DNA from: Gracilaria domingensis
Lineage: Eukaryota > Rhodophyta > Florideophyceae > Gracilariales > Gracilariaceae
Direction: 5' to 3'
Assembly: GCA_022539475.1 (NCBI GenBank)
Contig: VCMS01000185.1
Span: 69,111 to 133,110 of the forward strand
DNA length: 64,000 bases
Made by a program: the position numbers and the translations under genes. Under the pieces are notes generated by a model that made no database searches, had not been told where the DNA came from, and was given only the letters and a program-made list of their open reading frames with translations. Each line of letters starts with the position of its first letter. The first letter of the stretch is position 1. Of this stretch, positions 51,273 through 61,952 are shown piece after piece.

Positions 51273-53483
51273 TCAGGTTGAATCCGTTGACGTAAAGTGC
51301 CGATATCGGAAAAGGCGGCGTTTCGCTAGATCGAAAAATAAAGGGGGTGAGCCAATGAGCGTACGGTTAGGGCGAATATCCGGCCAACCGTCGCGCGTCA
51401 GTGGTCGTATCCGTGTCGGTTGGAGCCCGTCACGTGCTTGGGGAGTAGGTGGCGTTTGTCCGGCCGACGGACTTCCGTCTGCTTCTCTCCCCCTTCTTAA
51501 GGGTGTTGCCGATGTCGTACGACTTCGGCGACGCCAGTATCGTGCGACAAAGTGCTGCGGGATGTTGGAAGGGGGTTCGTAGGTGTCGGATTCGGCGGTG
51601 TAGCCGTACCAGCGTACGCGGTATTGGACTCCGTCCGGCCTATCGCGGTGCGCTACGACGCGTTCCACGACGCAAGGAACCGTATCGGGTGGCGGTAAAT
51701 CGTCGCGGTCGACGACGTCGTCCGCGAATGGTCCCTCCGGGTCAGCGACGGGTTCCTCCCGTGTACGTTCGGTGGTAACGGGGCTACTCGTAGGCCGTGC
51801 GGACGGGGCGCGTGTGACGCGATCAATGGAGACGGTGTGTTCGATACCGTTTTCATCGATAGTAACGGTAGTGTCCGTTGTGGCTTTGACCTTGAACGGA
51901 CCGGTGGTCTTCGGCAGTAGTTTCCGAAGAGTTCGTTCCTGTTCCGTTAGGTCCTCTTCCGTGCTTTTGTAATTGGGTCGGTCAATGTACACTTCCTCGC
52001 CTTCCGCGAACGTAGGGCGAAACCGGACGGTCCTATCGAAGTCGTCTTTGTAGCGCTGCTGTGCGCGTGTCAGCTTTGTCCGCGCGGTCTGAAGCGTCGC
52101 CTGTAGGAGTTTGAGTGTGTATCGCTTCAACTGGGCTGCGGACGGCTGAGTCGGTGTTGCAGGGTCCAAGGACGTACTGGGTTCGTCGATGAGGACGCTG
52201 GGGGGTGTCCTCGTTAGTGCGACCGCGAACGGGGTGGTTCCGATGGACCTATGGACCTGGAGGTTATATCCGTACGTAAGGGGTTGGACATATGCGTGCC
52301 ACGTCCTTTGGTGGTCTGCTACGTAGTGGCGGAGGCGCTCCACCAGCGTCTTGTTGAACCGTTCGGCCTGCCCGTTTGTCTGGGGGTGATACGCAGTGGT
52401 CGAAACGTGCTTCGTGCCCAGTGCGGAGCAGACGGCCTCGAAAAACTTCGACGTGAACTGCGGTCCGTTGTCGGTTAGTAGGCAGTTCGGGATGCCGTAC
52501 GGGTAAACCCAATGTTCCAAGAACGTTTTGGCTACCACTGGGGCGGTGGTTGACCGCAGCGGTATGGCTCGCGAGAGCTTGCTAAACCGATCGGTCATTA
52601 CCAGGATATACTGGCATCCGTTAAGGGATCTGGTAAAGGGTCCCACTATGTCCATGGCAATAAACTCGAGCGGACCAGCTGCTGGGAAGAGCTTCAGCAG
52701 CTTCTGGGACCGATAACGGGTTCCTTTGACGGCTGGGCATGACCGACAATCCCGTACGGTCTGGAAGACGTCGTTGGCCATGTGGGGCCAATAGAAGTCC
52801 CTCCGTAGTGTTTCGTACATTCTGGTGGCACCAGGGTGTCCGACCAAGCGGGGATAGTGCGCCAGGTAAAGAACGCGTGCCTGCAGGGACTCGGGGACCA
52901 CCTTCTGTAGGGCGCCGTCCAAGCCTGAGCGTCGTATGAGTACTCCGTTTCGGTCGACATCGAACAAGGTAACCCCGTTGCCGACATCTCTCCGTACGGA
53001 TTGGCAGAAAGGGTCCTGCGCCTGAGCTCGTACGAGTTCCTCGAGCGTGATGGGTACGATTTCGGTTTCTTCCGTGGGCAGTGCCAGCACTTCCGGTATT
53101 CCTGGTGATTCCCGTTCGGATCTTGGCCAATCTATGCAGACGTTCGTATATTCTTGTCCGTCTACGGTGATGTTGGCTATAACGAGGCCGTCGTCCGGAC
53201 GGTCGTCGATGACGAAACAGGGGACCTCGTCGTCTAGCGGTGAAGTGTCCTCTCCGTCCGTTTGGATTCGTGAGAGTGCATCTGCCGCTCGGTGTTTGAT
53301 ACCCGGTCGGTGAATGACGTCGAAGTCGTACTCCATCAGGCGTAGGCGCCACCGTGCGAGTCGCCCTGAGGCGTCCGCTAGGTTCAGTATCCACTCAACG
53401 AGTGGTGATCCGTGCGAACAGTGAACTTCTGTCCTTCCAAATACGGTCGGAGGTGCAGGATAGCCCATACTACAGCGAGGCAT
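51273..53483 (-). CDS. pol: Chromovirus end of RNase H, integrase and chromodomain
   Basis: 736-codon minus-strand frame. Residues 26-60 are the end of RNase H (EWILNLADASGRLARWRLRL, HRPG). The integrase zinc domain has H209, H216, C246 and C249. The catalytic core has D278 (AMDIVGPF), D338 (LTDNGPQFTS) and E374 (GQAERFNK), i.e. D-35-E spacing. Residues 604-650 are a chromodomain (VVERVVAHRDRPDGVQYRVR then WYGYTAESDTYEPPSNI), which in this branch directs integration to marked chromatin. The frame is joined to RT by a one-base shift near 53395. Integrase joins cDNA to the target. Confidence 0.92.
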   Translation of the reverse strand: MPRCSMGYPAPPTVFGRTEVHCSHGSPLVEWILNLADASGRLARWRLRLMEYDFDVIHRPGIKHRAADALSRIQTDGEDTSPLDDEVPCFVIDDRPDDGLVIANITVDGQEYTNVCIDWPRSERESPGIPEVLALPTEETEIVPITLEELVRAQAQDPFCQSVRRDVGNGVTLFDVDRNGVLIRRSGLDGALQKVVPESLQARVLYLAHYPRLVGHPGATRMYETLRRDFYWPHMANDVFQTVRDCRSCPAVKGTRYRSQKLLKLFPAAGPLEFIAMDIVGPFTRSLNGCQYILVMTDRFSKLSRAIPLRSTTAPVVAKTFLEHWVYPYGIPNCLLTDNGPQFTSKFFEAVCSALGTKHVSTTAYHPQTNGQAERFNKTLVERLRHYVADHQRTWHAYVQPLTYGYNLQVHRSIGTTPFAVALTRTPPSVLIDEPSTSLDPATPTQPSAAQLKRYTLKLLQATLQTARTKLTRAQQRYKDDFDRTVRFRPTFAEGEEVYIDRPNYKSTEEDLTEQERTLRKLLPKTTGPFKVKATTDTTVTIDENGIEHTVSIDRVTRAPSARPTSSPVTTERTREEPVADPEGPFADDVVDRDDLPPPDTVPCVVERVVAHRDRPDGVQYRVRWYGYTAESDTYEPPSNIPQHFVARYWRRRSRTTSATPLRRGREADGSPSAGQTPPTPQARDGLQPTRIRPLTRDGWPDIRPNRTLIGSPPLFFDLAKRRLFRYRHFTSTDST

Positions 53484-54589
53484 TCCCGTTCGGTCGTTGA
53501 ATACTTTCGCTCGGTCTTGGTTAGCGAGCGGCTCCAGTATCCGATTGGGAGAAGGTCCCCATCGGGTTGCCTCTGGAGGAGGGCACAGCCAACCTGACGG
53601 TCACACGCGTCGGTGTCCAGTACGTATGGATATCCTTGTTTCGGGATAGCCAGTATCGGGGGCCGTACCAGGCGTTGGCGAAGTTCGTCGAATGCCTCGT
53701 ATTCCGTATCGGTCAGGGTTTCGAAGCTAGTAGGCTGCCCCTTTTCCAGTTTCTGATTCAGGGGAGCCGCTATCCGTGCGAAGTTCTGTACGAACCGGCG
53801 GAAGACGTTGCAAAGACCCAGGAACGAGCGGAGTTCCGTTTGCGTAGTGGGCGGCTTCGCCTGCTTGATGGCCTCCTGCGTCTTCGTAGACACCTGTAGC
53901 TTGCCCGGACGGATGATATGGCCGAGGTAGTCGACCGTTCCACTAAAGAAATGACATTTGTCCAGTCGTAGGGTAATTCCTGCGGAACGTAGCATGTCGA
54001 GGATTGTCCGTACGTGTTCGTAGTGTTCTTCTATCGTTCTGGAGTAGATGATCACGTCATCCAGGTAAACCAGTGCGTACTGCCACTTAACACGTGATAG
54101 GATGATGTCCAGAGCCCTCTGGAACGTAGCCGGGGCGTTCTTGAGTCCAAAAGGCATCCGTACGTAGCGGTAGAGGCCCATGTGGGACGTGAAGGCTGTC
54201 TTGTCCCGGTCGGCTTCGTCCACTTCGGTCTGCCAGTATCCGCTATTGGCGTCCAGTGTGGAGAATATCCTTGCGTCTCCTAACGAGTCTATGCACTCGT
54301 CCATTCTTGGCAGAGGGTATGTATCCCGTACGGTCACGGCATTTAAACGGCGGTAGTCGACGCAAAAACGTAGGCTTCCATCTTTCTTCTGTGCAAAGAC
54401 GACCGGACTGGCCCATTCTGCGGACGATGGTTCTATCACCCCTGCTGCCAGCTGTTGGGTTATCTCCTTACGTTCAAGTTCCCGTCGGGCGGGTCCTGCA
54501 CGGTAAGGCATCTGGAATATCGGCTTGGTGCCGGGTTCCAGCTGTATCCGATGCTTTGCGGCGGAGATCTTGCCTAAATGGCCATCCAC
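53384..54589 (-). CDS. pol: Chromovirus reverse transcriptase and RNase H start
   Basis: 401-codon minus-strand frame without its own true start. RT motifs in order: SPVVFAQKKDGSLRFCVDYR (61-80), FSTLDANSGYWQTEVDEADR (catalytic Asp), MPFGLKNAPATFQRALD, and YLDD at 175-178. The connection region follows (LRSFLGLCNVFRRFVQNF). RNase H begins at YVLDTDACDRQVGCALLQ and has STTERECLAVVWAI, then VRTDHH where one base is missing; the next frame continues SPLVEWIL. Copies element RNA to DNA in the particle. All catalytic residues are present, so the break is the main defect. Confidence 0.92.
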   Translation of the reverse strand: MDGHLGKISAAKHRIQLEPGTKPIFQMPYRAGPARRELERKEITQQLAAGVIEPSSAEWASPVVFAQKKDGSLRFCVDYRRLNAVTVRDTYPLPRMDECIDSLGDARIFSTLDANSGYWQTEVDEADRDKTAFTSHMGLYRYVRMPFGLKNAPATFQRALDIILSRVKWQYALVYLDDVIIYSRTIEEHYEHVRTILDMLRSAGITLRLDKCHFFSGTVDYLGHIIRPGKLQVSTKTQEAIKQAKPPTTQTELRSFLGLCNVFRRFVQNFARIAAPLNQKLEKGQPTSFETLTDTEYEAFDELRQRLVRPPILAIPKQGYPYVLDTDACDRQVGCALLQRQPDGDLLPIGYWSRSLTKTERKYSTTERECLAVVWAILHLRPYLEGQKFTVRTDHHSLSGY

Positions 54590-55610
54590 ATGTCCTTGAA
54601 CGGTCGGAGGAGTTCAATGACTGTGTCGCGTTCTTTCTCATACTCGGGCTGATTTGAACGCGTTGGGGCCAATCGGGCTGGTCAGAACGCCGTGGAGGTT
54701 GGTCCAAAGCGGTATCTTCTAAAGCGGTATCCTCCCCCTCCTGAGAGTCGTCGCTCCGCGGCCTAGCTGGGTGAAGGGGGGTGATTAGTGCTATAGGGGA
54801 CGGGAGGGCGAGACCGATGACGGTACGTTTGTGGAGGTGCACCGGTCGGTCCGAGACGTTAGCAACTTGAACGAAGAAGGGAACGTCCGGACGTAGATCC
54901 ATGACGCCGTTCGCGAGCAGTGTTAGCTCTAACGAACTGCCCGTGCGGTGGTGTGATTGTAGAAATACCAGACCGGACGCCTTGGTTGTTACTTGTACCC
55001 TGGTTTCGGACATGGGGGTAACGTAACGGTCGGGCGACGTGTATCTTGTTAGAGGGCACATTCCGCTCCGGTTGGACTGGGTATTTCCGTACGGACGTGG
55101 GCGTGTGGGGACCGTACGCGTGGGACAATATCGAGACAGGCCGTGAATGGGCAGGAGGATCGTCCCGTTTTGGGGGTAAGATTCCAATACGTATCGATCG
55201 ATAAAGGACGTGCCGAGTAGGACGCTTGTGGCGAGGTTCGATACCACAAGGAATTGTACTCGTACGTGAAGGTCTCCAATGCGGACAGCAAGCGGGAGAA
55301 CACCCACGACCTCCATACGGTTGCGTGAAGCGTCCGTAATGCGTGGCTTTACGTCCGTTCGGAGACGAGATTGCCATCGCGGTAGAAGGTGCCGCTCGTG
55401 GATCAGAGAAGGACCGGCTCCGGTATCTAGAACACCCGTGAGCGGATACATTAGGGTAGATGTGAGGCCCACGGAAAGGTGAACTTGTAATTTGCACTCG
55501 CGAATAAAACAGTGTCGTCCATACGTTTCGGGGTGTCGAGAGTCAGGTCTGTTCTGTCCGCACTGGTTGGTTTGGGCTTGTCGCCCGGTGTGGGCGAGGC
55601 TATCCGGCAT
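54590..55610 (-). CDS. pol: Chromovirus aspartic protease and linker
   Basis: Minus-strand frame upstream of RT. TGVLDTGAGPSLIHERHL (D62 in the DTGA active-site loop) and SVLLGTSFIDRYV are the two halves of a retropepsin fold. A long linker to RT follows. Near 54650-54590 the reading passes through two frames (NQPEYEKERDTVIELLRPFK, then GHLGKISAAKH), so at least two one-base shifts lie there. The enzyme processes Gag-Pol. Confidence 0.8.
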
Positions 55611-57775
55611 CGGAGGAGACGACGCCCCTACGCATCCTCCGGCTCGTTTTCCTGTTCCAAAACGGTCTCTTCCACCAGCATGGCTGCCTGCCGAGGCTGG
55701 GCGTAAGAGGTACTACTCGGGCAATATTACGGAAACCGATATTGGATGGCGGTGGCGTGTTTCTCCGTGTGGATATGCCGGTGCCGTAGTACCCTTCGTC
55801 GCGCCGGCGTTGGTAGTTTTGCTCGCGGATTGCGAGGAGTTTAGCTTTAACGTCCGGTGGGAGAAGTTGACAGCAGTTCGGCTCTCGCGAGAGCCAAATC
55901 CTGCACGGACGGTCCCTTGACGCCGCGCCAGGGGGGTTGCTCGATCTTGGCGGGCGTACTGGGGAATGACCGTGCGGAAGTCGCTGGGGTGGTTGCACTG
56001 GTGTGGTGGGTGGTGACGGCATGGAAGACCCCTGGGAAACGATGAGGACATCTTCGCCGTCGTCGTCCGACAGGGAATCGTCGAGGCCGAGGGGGACTCG
56101 ACCTGGTGCACCTTCCTTATCGTACGAGTGGCACGAGGCCGAGCAGACGTAGTCTGCGTGTGTACCCGAACGGACTGGCGGCGTGAGGCGCGGTGAGTAT
56201 CGCCGTACGATTCCGCATAACGGGCGAGCGCGTCGTATCCGATACTGGGATGGGTGGTGAGGTGATTCCGCACCTTTGACCGTATGGCGGGCAAAAGTCC
56301 TTCGACAAATAAGCCCTTCAGTCCCGATCGGTGTATACGTTACCACAGCGGAGGGCTTTCGTCCAGAGCTTCTGGGCGAATTCCGTTCGGACATCCCTGA
56401 CGACTGGGTGTAAAACGTCACCTCTGCGGAGCGTGGGATGACTTCATTCTCGGTTGGCGTAAGGTGGTCAGTAAGAAATTACACCTCTTAGTACGTTGGA
56501 TGCGCTTTCTGCGAGCCTGTCAACGCGTCCCGAACTCCCGATGAGCGGGATTGGACAGAGCGTGGTTGCGGGCCGGTTAGGTAGAATGAAGCAGCCACAG
56601 GTGCCGCTCTCTGTCAGTCCGTTACTGGTTTGCACAGCGGTTTTGAACGCTGCCAGAAATTGAGAAGAAATGGGATCCGTTGGAAAATGAATTCATTCTC
56701 ATCTGGACGTTAATTTCTTTTGATAGCGCTGCGATCTTGCGTGCCTACTTCGAGTCGTACTATGCTGCGCGAATGACGTACGTACGGTGTTCCACAACCT
56801 TGGTGAACTTGACGTTCAGAGATCGGAGGCGCTTAAGCGTCAACTTGTCCGATGGGAACGTCGCCGTCGGACTTGCCGTTTTCTTCGGGGGCTTTGAGAG
56901 TCCCAGAGTCATCCGAGTCGGTCTGCTCATCCTCTGATGATGAGCGCGAGGACGCGGAGTCAGTATCTGAATGTCGTCGCCTCTGCGGCGGACGATTCTT
57001 CGTATACGTACGGAATGTCCGAATGGAATGCTGCTCGTTTATCTGCTCGTTGCGTGATTCCTCCGTCGTCTGAGGAATCGGCTCGAGCGTTCGTTTTACG
57101 GTCATCCTGGGGGGGTACTGGTGGGAGATAGCAGGTCGGATCCCTCTGCGGATCCTTCTCATTTGCCGGTCCTGTCTCTCCGCGACTGAGTGCGATTGTC
57201 GTTTGGTCCGTTGTCAAACTTTGGGTTTGGGTGGTAGCATTAGGCTAAAGCGGCCAAGTGGTTACTCAGGATTCTCTTCATTCAGCTTTCGTACGTTGAT
57301 CCAGCGCATCGTTCGTGCGGTGTATGATGGTGTGATGGTCAGCGACGCACAATTCGGGATACGGTCCTTGGATATATTTGACCGGCATGGTAATGACCTC
57401 GATCTCCGTGCGAAGTCTCAGGGGATACGGGGCTATTTCGGCCCATTAGTTGTGGGTGTCCTGGTCCGGTCTGAGGATAGCGGGATGCGCCGTCCAGGGT
57501 GGTACAATCTCAGTTATCAAAGGGGGGCCGGAGTTCTTTACTCCCTCTTTTCTTCCTTCGGTCCGATTTTGTTTTGCAGTTGCCTTCACGGATTGACCGT
57601 TCGGCTCTTCTGAGGGGTCATCGTAGGCGTCCGGTAGCTCGGGTGTGCTCGGCGGCACGGCTGGTCGAAGCGGGGCGAGGGCGGCATAAGTGACTCGAGC
57701 ATTGTTTCTGCCGCCATGCCGTTCTTCTTGATCTCCGTGTGGGAGTTTCGAGCTCATCTTCGAGTATCGTTTCAT
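55600..57775 (-). pseudogene. gag: Chromovirus gag, several frames
   Basis: Likely start ATG at 57775 (MKRYSKMSSKLPHGDQEERH), 48 bp after the 5' LTR. The first frame runs to a TAA near 57446, beyond which the same frame continues (WAEIAPYPLRLRTEIEVITM). Next come the acidic Ser-rich region near 57162-56833 and a capsid-like end near 56320-56200: LFVEGLLPAIRSKVRNHL then YDALARYAESYGD, the pattern at the end of Ty3/gypsy capsids. A Pro-rich C terminus follows to about 55600. No CCHC knuckle seen. At least three frame changes. Packages element RNA. Confidence 0.65.
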
Positions 57776-57823
57776 TGGTGCTGTAAACTCGTTGCGCTCG
57801 AATTCCACTTCTTGTGGAGACCG

Positions 57824-58346
57824 TGTGATATAGTACGTATCGGGAGAAAACCCGAAGCGGTCTTGAGGGACGGAGTTAGTGCGGTCGAGGGAGCGACTGT
57901 AATGATTCGTACGGGGAGTAAGGAGGAAGCACCGGGCGGTCAGCGGGGAGAGTGGGCGGTTGGTATCACCAAGCACGTTAGGAGCGTGCAAAAGGGTACG
58001 AACGGCCTAATAACCTTGTAGTAGTCTAGACTTAACGGGGCCTGTCGTGCGCTACTTGACGAGCAATGACGTACGGGCAAAGGTCTTGTGTTACACGTGA
58101 GGTCATGGGAGGTTGGGTCTACTAACGTATGTAACCGCTCTGTGGCAGCCTCAGTTATCAACTTACAGGTATAACTGTACGTCCTGCAGCGTCCGACGAC
58201 CGGCACCGTGCTCTTACGTAGTTTTGGACCGATTATACTGATGCGGGGACAATCGCGTTAAACTATCGCCTGGCCAGCCGACAGTACGGACACGCATCTT
58301 CAATCCAACCTCCGTCGTGCGGTCACCAGATCGTGCTATAACGACA
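57824..58346 (-). repeat. 5' LTR of the chromovirus
   Basis: Same sequence as 47455-47995 but 18 bp shorter. Most differences are single-base gaps, strongly biased to loss in this copy. Confidence 0.92.
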
Positions 58347-58503
58347 TACTCGCTGCAAGTCAGGAAGAGTTCGCCGGAGTTAAGGCGGCACGTGTGCCCT
58401 CAGGAGGGCTTATCTGCTGGCCACTTTAGGGAGAAGCTGAAAACTTGAGAGGCAGCGCCGCGCGTGGTTTTTGTCTCTTTCCGCGCAGTGTTTTCGCTCT
58501 ACA
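58347..58503 (+). mobile_element. Possible right part of the interrupted LTR-like sequence
   Basis: Ends TTTTCGCTCTACA, the inverse of the TGTAGAGC start at 46739, followed by GAACA. Assigned only because of the end motif and near-duplication; the interior was not aligned. Confidence 0.35.
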
Positions 58504-59630
58504 GAACATATGAGAATTAATTATATATTTTCTTTTTTACTATGCTTGGGATAGTCATAAAACAATGTTAAACCCGAAAAGAATAAATAACATATACTGC
58601 TTAAGAAGTTTTGAATCTTGCTAACAGATCTTGCATCTGTTGAATCTTCTTTTGGTCATAATAATATACTTAATAATGTAATAAATTTAAAGAAGGATGT
58701 TTTTAGATTGCTTTACAACGAGATGAATAATATCATACTAAGTCTTATTAGAAACGTTTGTTTTTGTAGTTTATATTCCTTAAACGGTCATACATGAAGC
58801 TTTGAAATTTATTTTTAGGTTATAGAATAATTGAGGGTGTGAGACGGATTTTATTTGGAGCTTCAATTTTTATTTTTTTCATGCAGTTCTCGAAGTGAAT
58901 CAACGAATACGGCTAGTTTCTGAAAAAATATATCAGATTGCATAATAATGAGCTGGCGTTTCAATGGTATGGACATCTACGAGTAAAGTTCTTACTATTG
59001 CGGCTGATACTAGAATGTGTATTGAATTTTAATATTGAACGAAAGAAATTAAACTGAAATATAGAGAGTTAGTTTTTTCACGAGATTGCGGGCCAATTAT
59101 GGTACAGCAACGTGTTTGGCTTTCGTGCGGGCTCAGGATGGTGGGCGCAACGAATAATGCGAACTTTATTTTTTTCTCTGCAAACTTATTCACATTACGG
59201 ATACTGAATTGATTACTATGACTGCTAGATTTACTGAGTTTTATATTTAACTGTATTACTTTTGCTTACTCGCGCACTGTTGCTTATTAAAGATGCGCGG
59301 TGTTCAAACGCGTAGACAGACTGCGGTCAGCGATATCATAGCGAGATGTGGTCATTGATCTCGGTATGGAGGCCGGCTGACGTTCTGCACCCTCAAGCAT
59401 GACCGATAGAAACATACAAAAGTTTAATCGTGGGTTTCTTACAGTGGAAGCAGAGTGGAAGGTCAGTGTCTTGCGCATGACCGCAGCCGTACAGTGTGGT
59501 ACGCATGCACTGTGTTCAGACGGCGGATCGGTGGGACGGCGAATCAGCACAAGTTTATAGCCGAGATATTGACATGATATCGGCTATGAATCCGCTGACC
59601 GCGGTCGGTTGAAAGGGGTTATGAATAGCT
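58504..59630. other. AT-rich intergenic DNA
   Basis: No gene supported in this AT-rich stretch; base composition drops sharply after the chromovirus and LTR-like end. Confidence 0.5.
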
Positions 59631-59636
59631 GAACGT

Positions 59637-60416
59637 TTGTGTGGGTCAATAATACAGGAGTGTGCAGAGCCCAGCGATACGACCATTTTCTTCCAATGTG
59701 AGCAGTGTAACAAACGTGTCAAGACACTGTCAGAGCCATCGGACAGAAATTTGAGCATTGCGTCTCTCGTTCAACAGTATATTGGTGTCCAAAACCTCAT
59801 GCTTTGGAGTATGTGGGTTAAGGAATATCATGGTCGCGGATGCTATTTGCAGTTTTGATGAAGCGGACGTGGCATGGACTAATTCGTTTGTTTAATAAGT
59901 GTGAAAAAGCGTTTGTGAGAGTCTTTCTGAGCGTGTGACAAAATGAAGATCCTCCTCGCTTCCAACTTCGGTGCGCGGCGTTAAGAACGACAGAGCTATC
60001 GCAGTCAGCAATTCTGCTCAGTCGTTACTCGACTCGGCGCACCCAACCGCTTTGAGCAATATTTCGGAGATTATAAGACGAGTATTAAATATCTTCTGAG
60101 TAGCCGGAGCAGTACGTTGCTACTCGTCGAACGTTTTCGCAGAGTGGCGCAGGGAGCAAAGGTGGTGTGCTGGGCTTCCAGCTCAGTATTACGGGTACAG
60201 GATCTTATTGAGGCCGATATGGCAAGGCGATCGACAGTTCTGTGTTTGAGTACGTCTGCAGACAGGCACTTTGGCGGTTTCGAGGGTGGTGATGAAAGAG
60301 CGATCATGGCGAAAGATCATGACGCTTTGAAGCAGAATTGCAGGAGGCTGTGTTATGAGTTCTACAGTCTTAGCGTTCGAATGGTGTTTTTTGGCTGTAA
60401 AGACAGCCGGTTGTGA
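59637..60416 (+). pseudogene. Unrecognised plus-strand coding remnants
   Basis: Two stretches read like real protein. 59637-59858 has FFQCEQCNKRVKTLSEPSDR with a CX2C pair. 59994-60416 (140 codons, no ATG at its start) has FEQYFGDYKTSIKYLLSSRS, LLLVERFRRVAQGAKVVCWA and a Gly/His-rich FGGFEGGDE. The second opens after GAACGACAG, which could be a splice acceptor. They may be exons of one gene or decayed element sequence. No family recognised. Confidence 0.3.
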
Positions 60417-61952
60417 TGATAGTAGATTTGTATTCAGGTAATGATTGATGAACTGGGTTGTTGTTGTCGATTCTGTTGAGGAATTTGTTAAATTGAGCAT
60501 TTTTATAATTTGTGGCTTAACTTTGGTCGAATCGGTGCTAGGATAGATAAGTAAGTGCCGTTGTTTTTGTCATTTCGTACGATTAAGAGCGTTGGAGCTA
60601 TATCATGGTCTTAATTGGCTTAATGAAACTTTGGACGGAACGCGTGAATGATTCTGGAAGTTGTTTCCCAGATTAGCCGCTCGGGAAGGGTAGATTAGTG
60701 CTACTTTAGGCTTCCAGCTTTACTGAGACAAAACCCAATATCAGACGCGTGGAATACTACGTCAAAGGCAACATTTATTAGCTCTGCCGTCGTCTGCCAA
60801 TTCCACAGTCGCCGTCAATGAAAACGGTTTATGTTAAAAAAAGTATGCGTTACGTCAATAGCTCACAAAGTAGTGCGCAATTATAGTGCTACATATTCCT
60901 GAGAAAGGTTTTCTACGCCTAATTTGATTAAGCATCTTGTAGATTTAAGCAAAGGTCAGTCTAGATGATACTTTATTTCTTCTACACTACTTTCGGGCAG
61001 AACTTTCCCGAGAAGTACCTCGCAATTTTTTTTTCACTATAATGTAATATCCAAATTTGTTTCAGTCTTCAAGAAGGTCTATATATAGGTAGAAGACGTT
61101 GTAGATATGAGCAAAGAGCAATTGTTCATTTTTTAATTTACAAAGGATATAATAGAAGTTTTGGTATTTTTGTGTTTCTACTACACGAGAATTTTAGTCT
61201 TTTCAGAGATATATACGGCTCTGTGTCTCGAAAAGTTAAGAACTGCAATATATATTTGGTAGAACGGTTTAAGGTTGGGTTTAAAGAATTGCGATTTCCT
61301 AGAAATGGACCAAGAAGTTTTAGAAGAATCTCATGTTTAAAGAAGATAAGAATTTTTGAGTTTAGCAAGTGAGAACCTTCTGCCAAGAGCCGTGAGTGCC
61401 AACTTTAAAAATTTTCTTTATACAGCATGATATGCGAAAAGCAACGCGCAGAAGTAAGGCAAACGGTGCACATTATTTGAAAAGATATTTTATTTAATCT
61501 TTGCAAAATGTTTCGTTGTATTGGCAACTCTTGAATAATCTCAACTGAGCAATAAGAGGGCGTACCCAAGGAAGGAGTGTGGAGAAGAAGAGAGTCTCTT
61601 AAGTTCCGCCGGTCGTCCACTTCGTAAATTGCTGAGATAAAATAATTTCGTTCTTAATTGCATTTTCTGGACAGCGTTAGATCTCTGATGCCGCATTCCT
61701 TCGAGCGGTCGCGCGCGCTACTCGTGCGGTACGCGTGCCCAGGTGGCAAGCTGCCTGGTTGCGGATGGACAGACGTGGCACGCAGTGGGCGCGACACACG
61801 TGTAATCATTAATTTTTTGCGCATAATTTTTTGCGCCATGGTAGAGCGGCGCGCGCCACCTCGTGCGTCATGTGAGGGCGAAGCGGCGCTATGGAATGCC
61901 CTAAAGCCCCAACTCGCGCGTTCTGGCGCAGCGCTTCCATGATGCGCCCGTC
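60417..61952. other. Intergenic DNA
   Basis: AT-rich to about 61640, then a short GC-rich block. A duplicated TTTTTTGCGC word occurs near 61813 and 61830. No gene supported. Confidence 0.4.

Larger units (their letters stand above)
47455..58346 (-). mobile_element. Ty3/gypsy chromovirus with a convergent antisense gene
   Basis: A 10.9-kb element read on the minus strand: 5' LTR (57824-58346), gag (57775 to about 55600), protease, RT, RNase H, integrase with chromodomain (to 51273), a plus-strand gene (48865-51204), polypurine tract (47996-48008) and 3' LTR (47455-47995). Order protease-RT-RNase H-integrase plus C-terminal chromodomain defines the chromovirus branch. Base composition is GC and CpG rich, with frequent CGTACG words, unlike the surrounding AT-rich DNA. 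A few one-base shifts break pol. No clear target duplication: the flanks are TCACC and TACTC. Confidence 0.92.

Noticed and set aside
53384..53483. Programmed frameshift between RT and integrase frames
   Set aside because: The shift falls inside RNase H, needs a single missing base and has no slippery heptamer; a mutation or sequencing error fits better.
47450..58351. Target-site duplication of the chromovirus
   Set aside because: The 5-bp flanks TCACC and TACTC do not match, so no duplication can be claimed.
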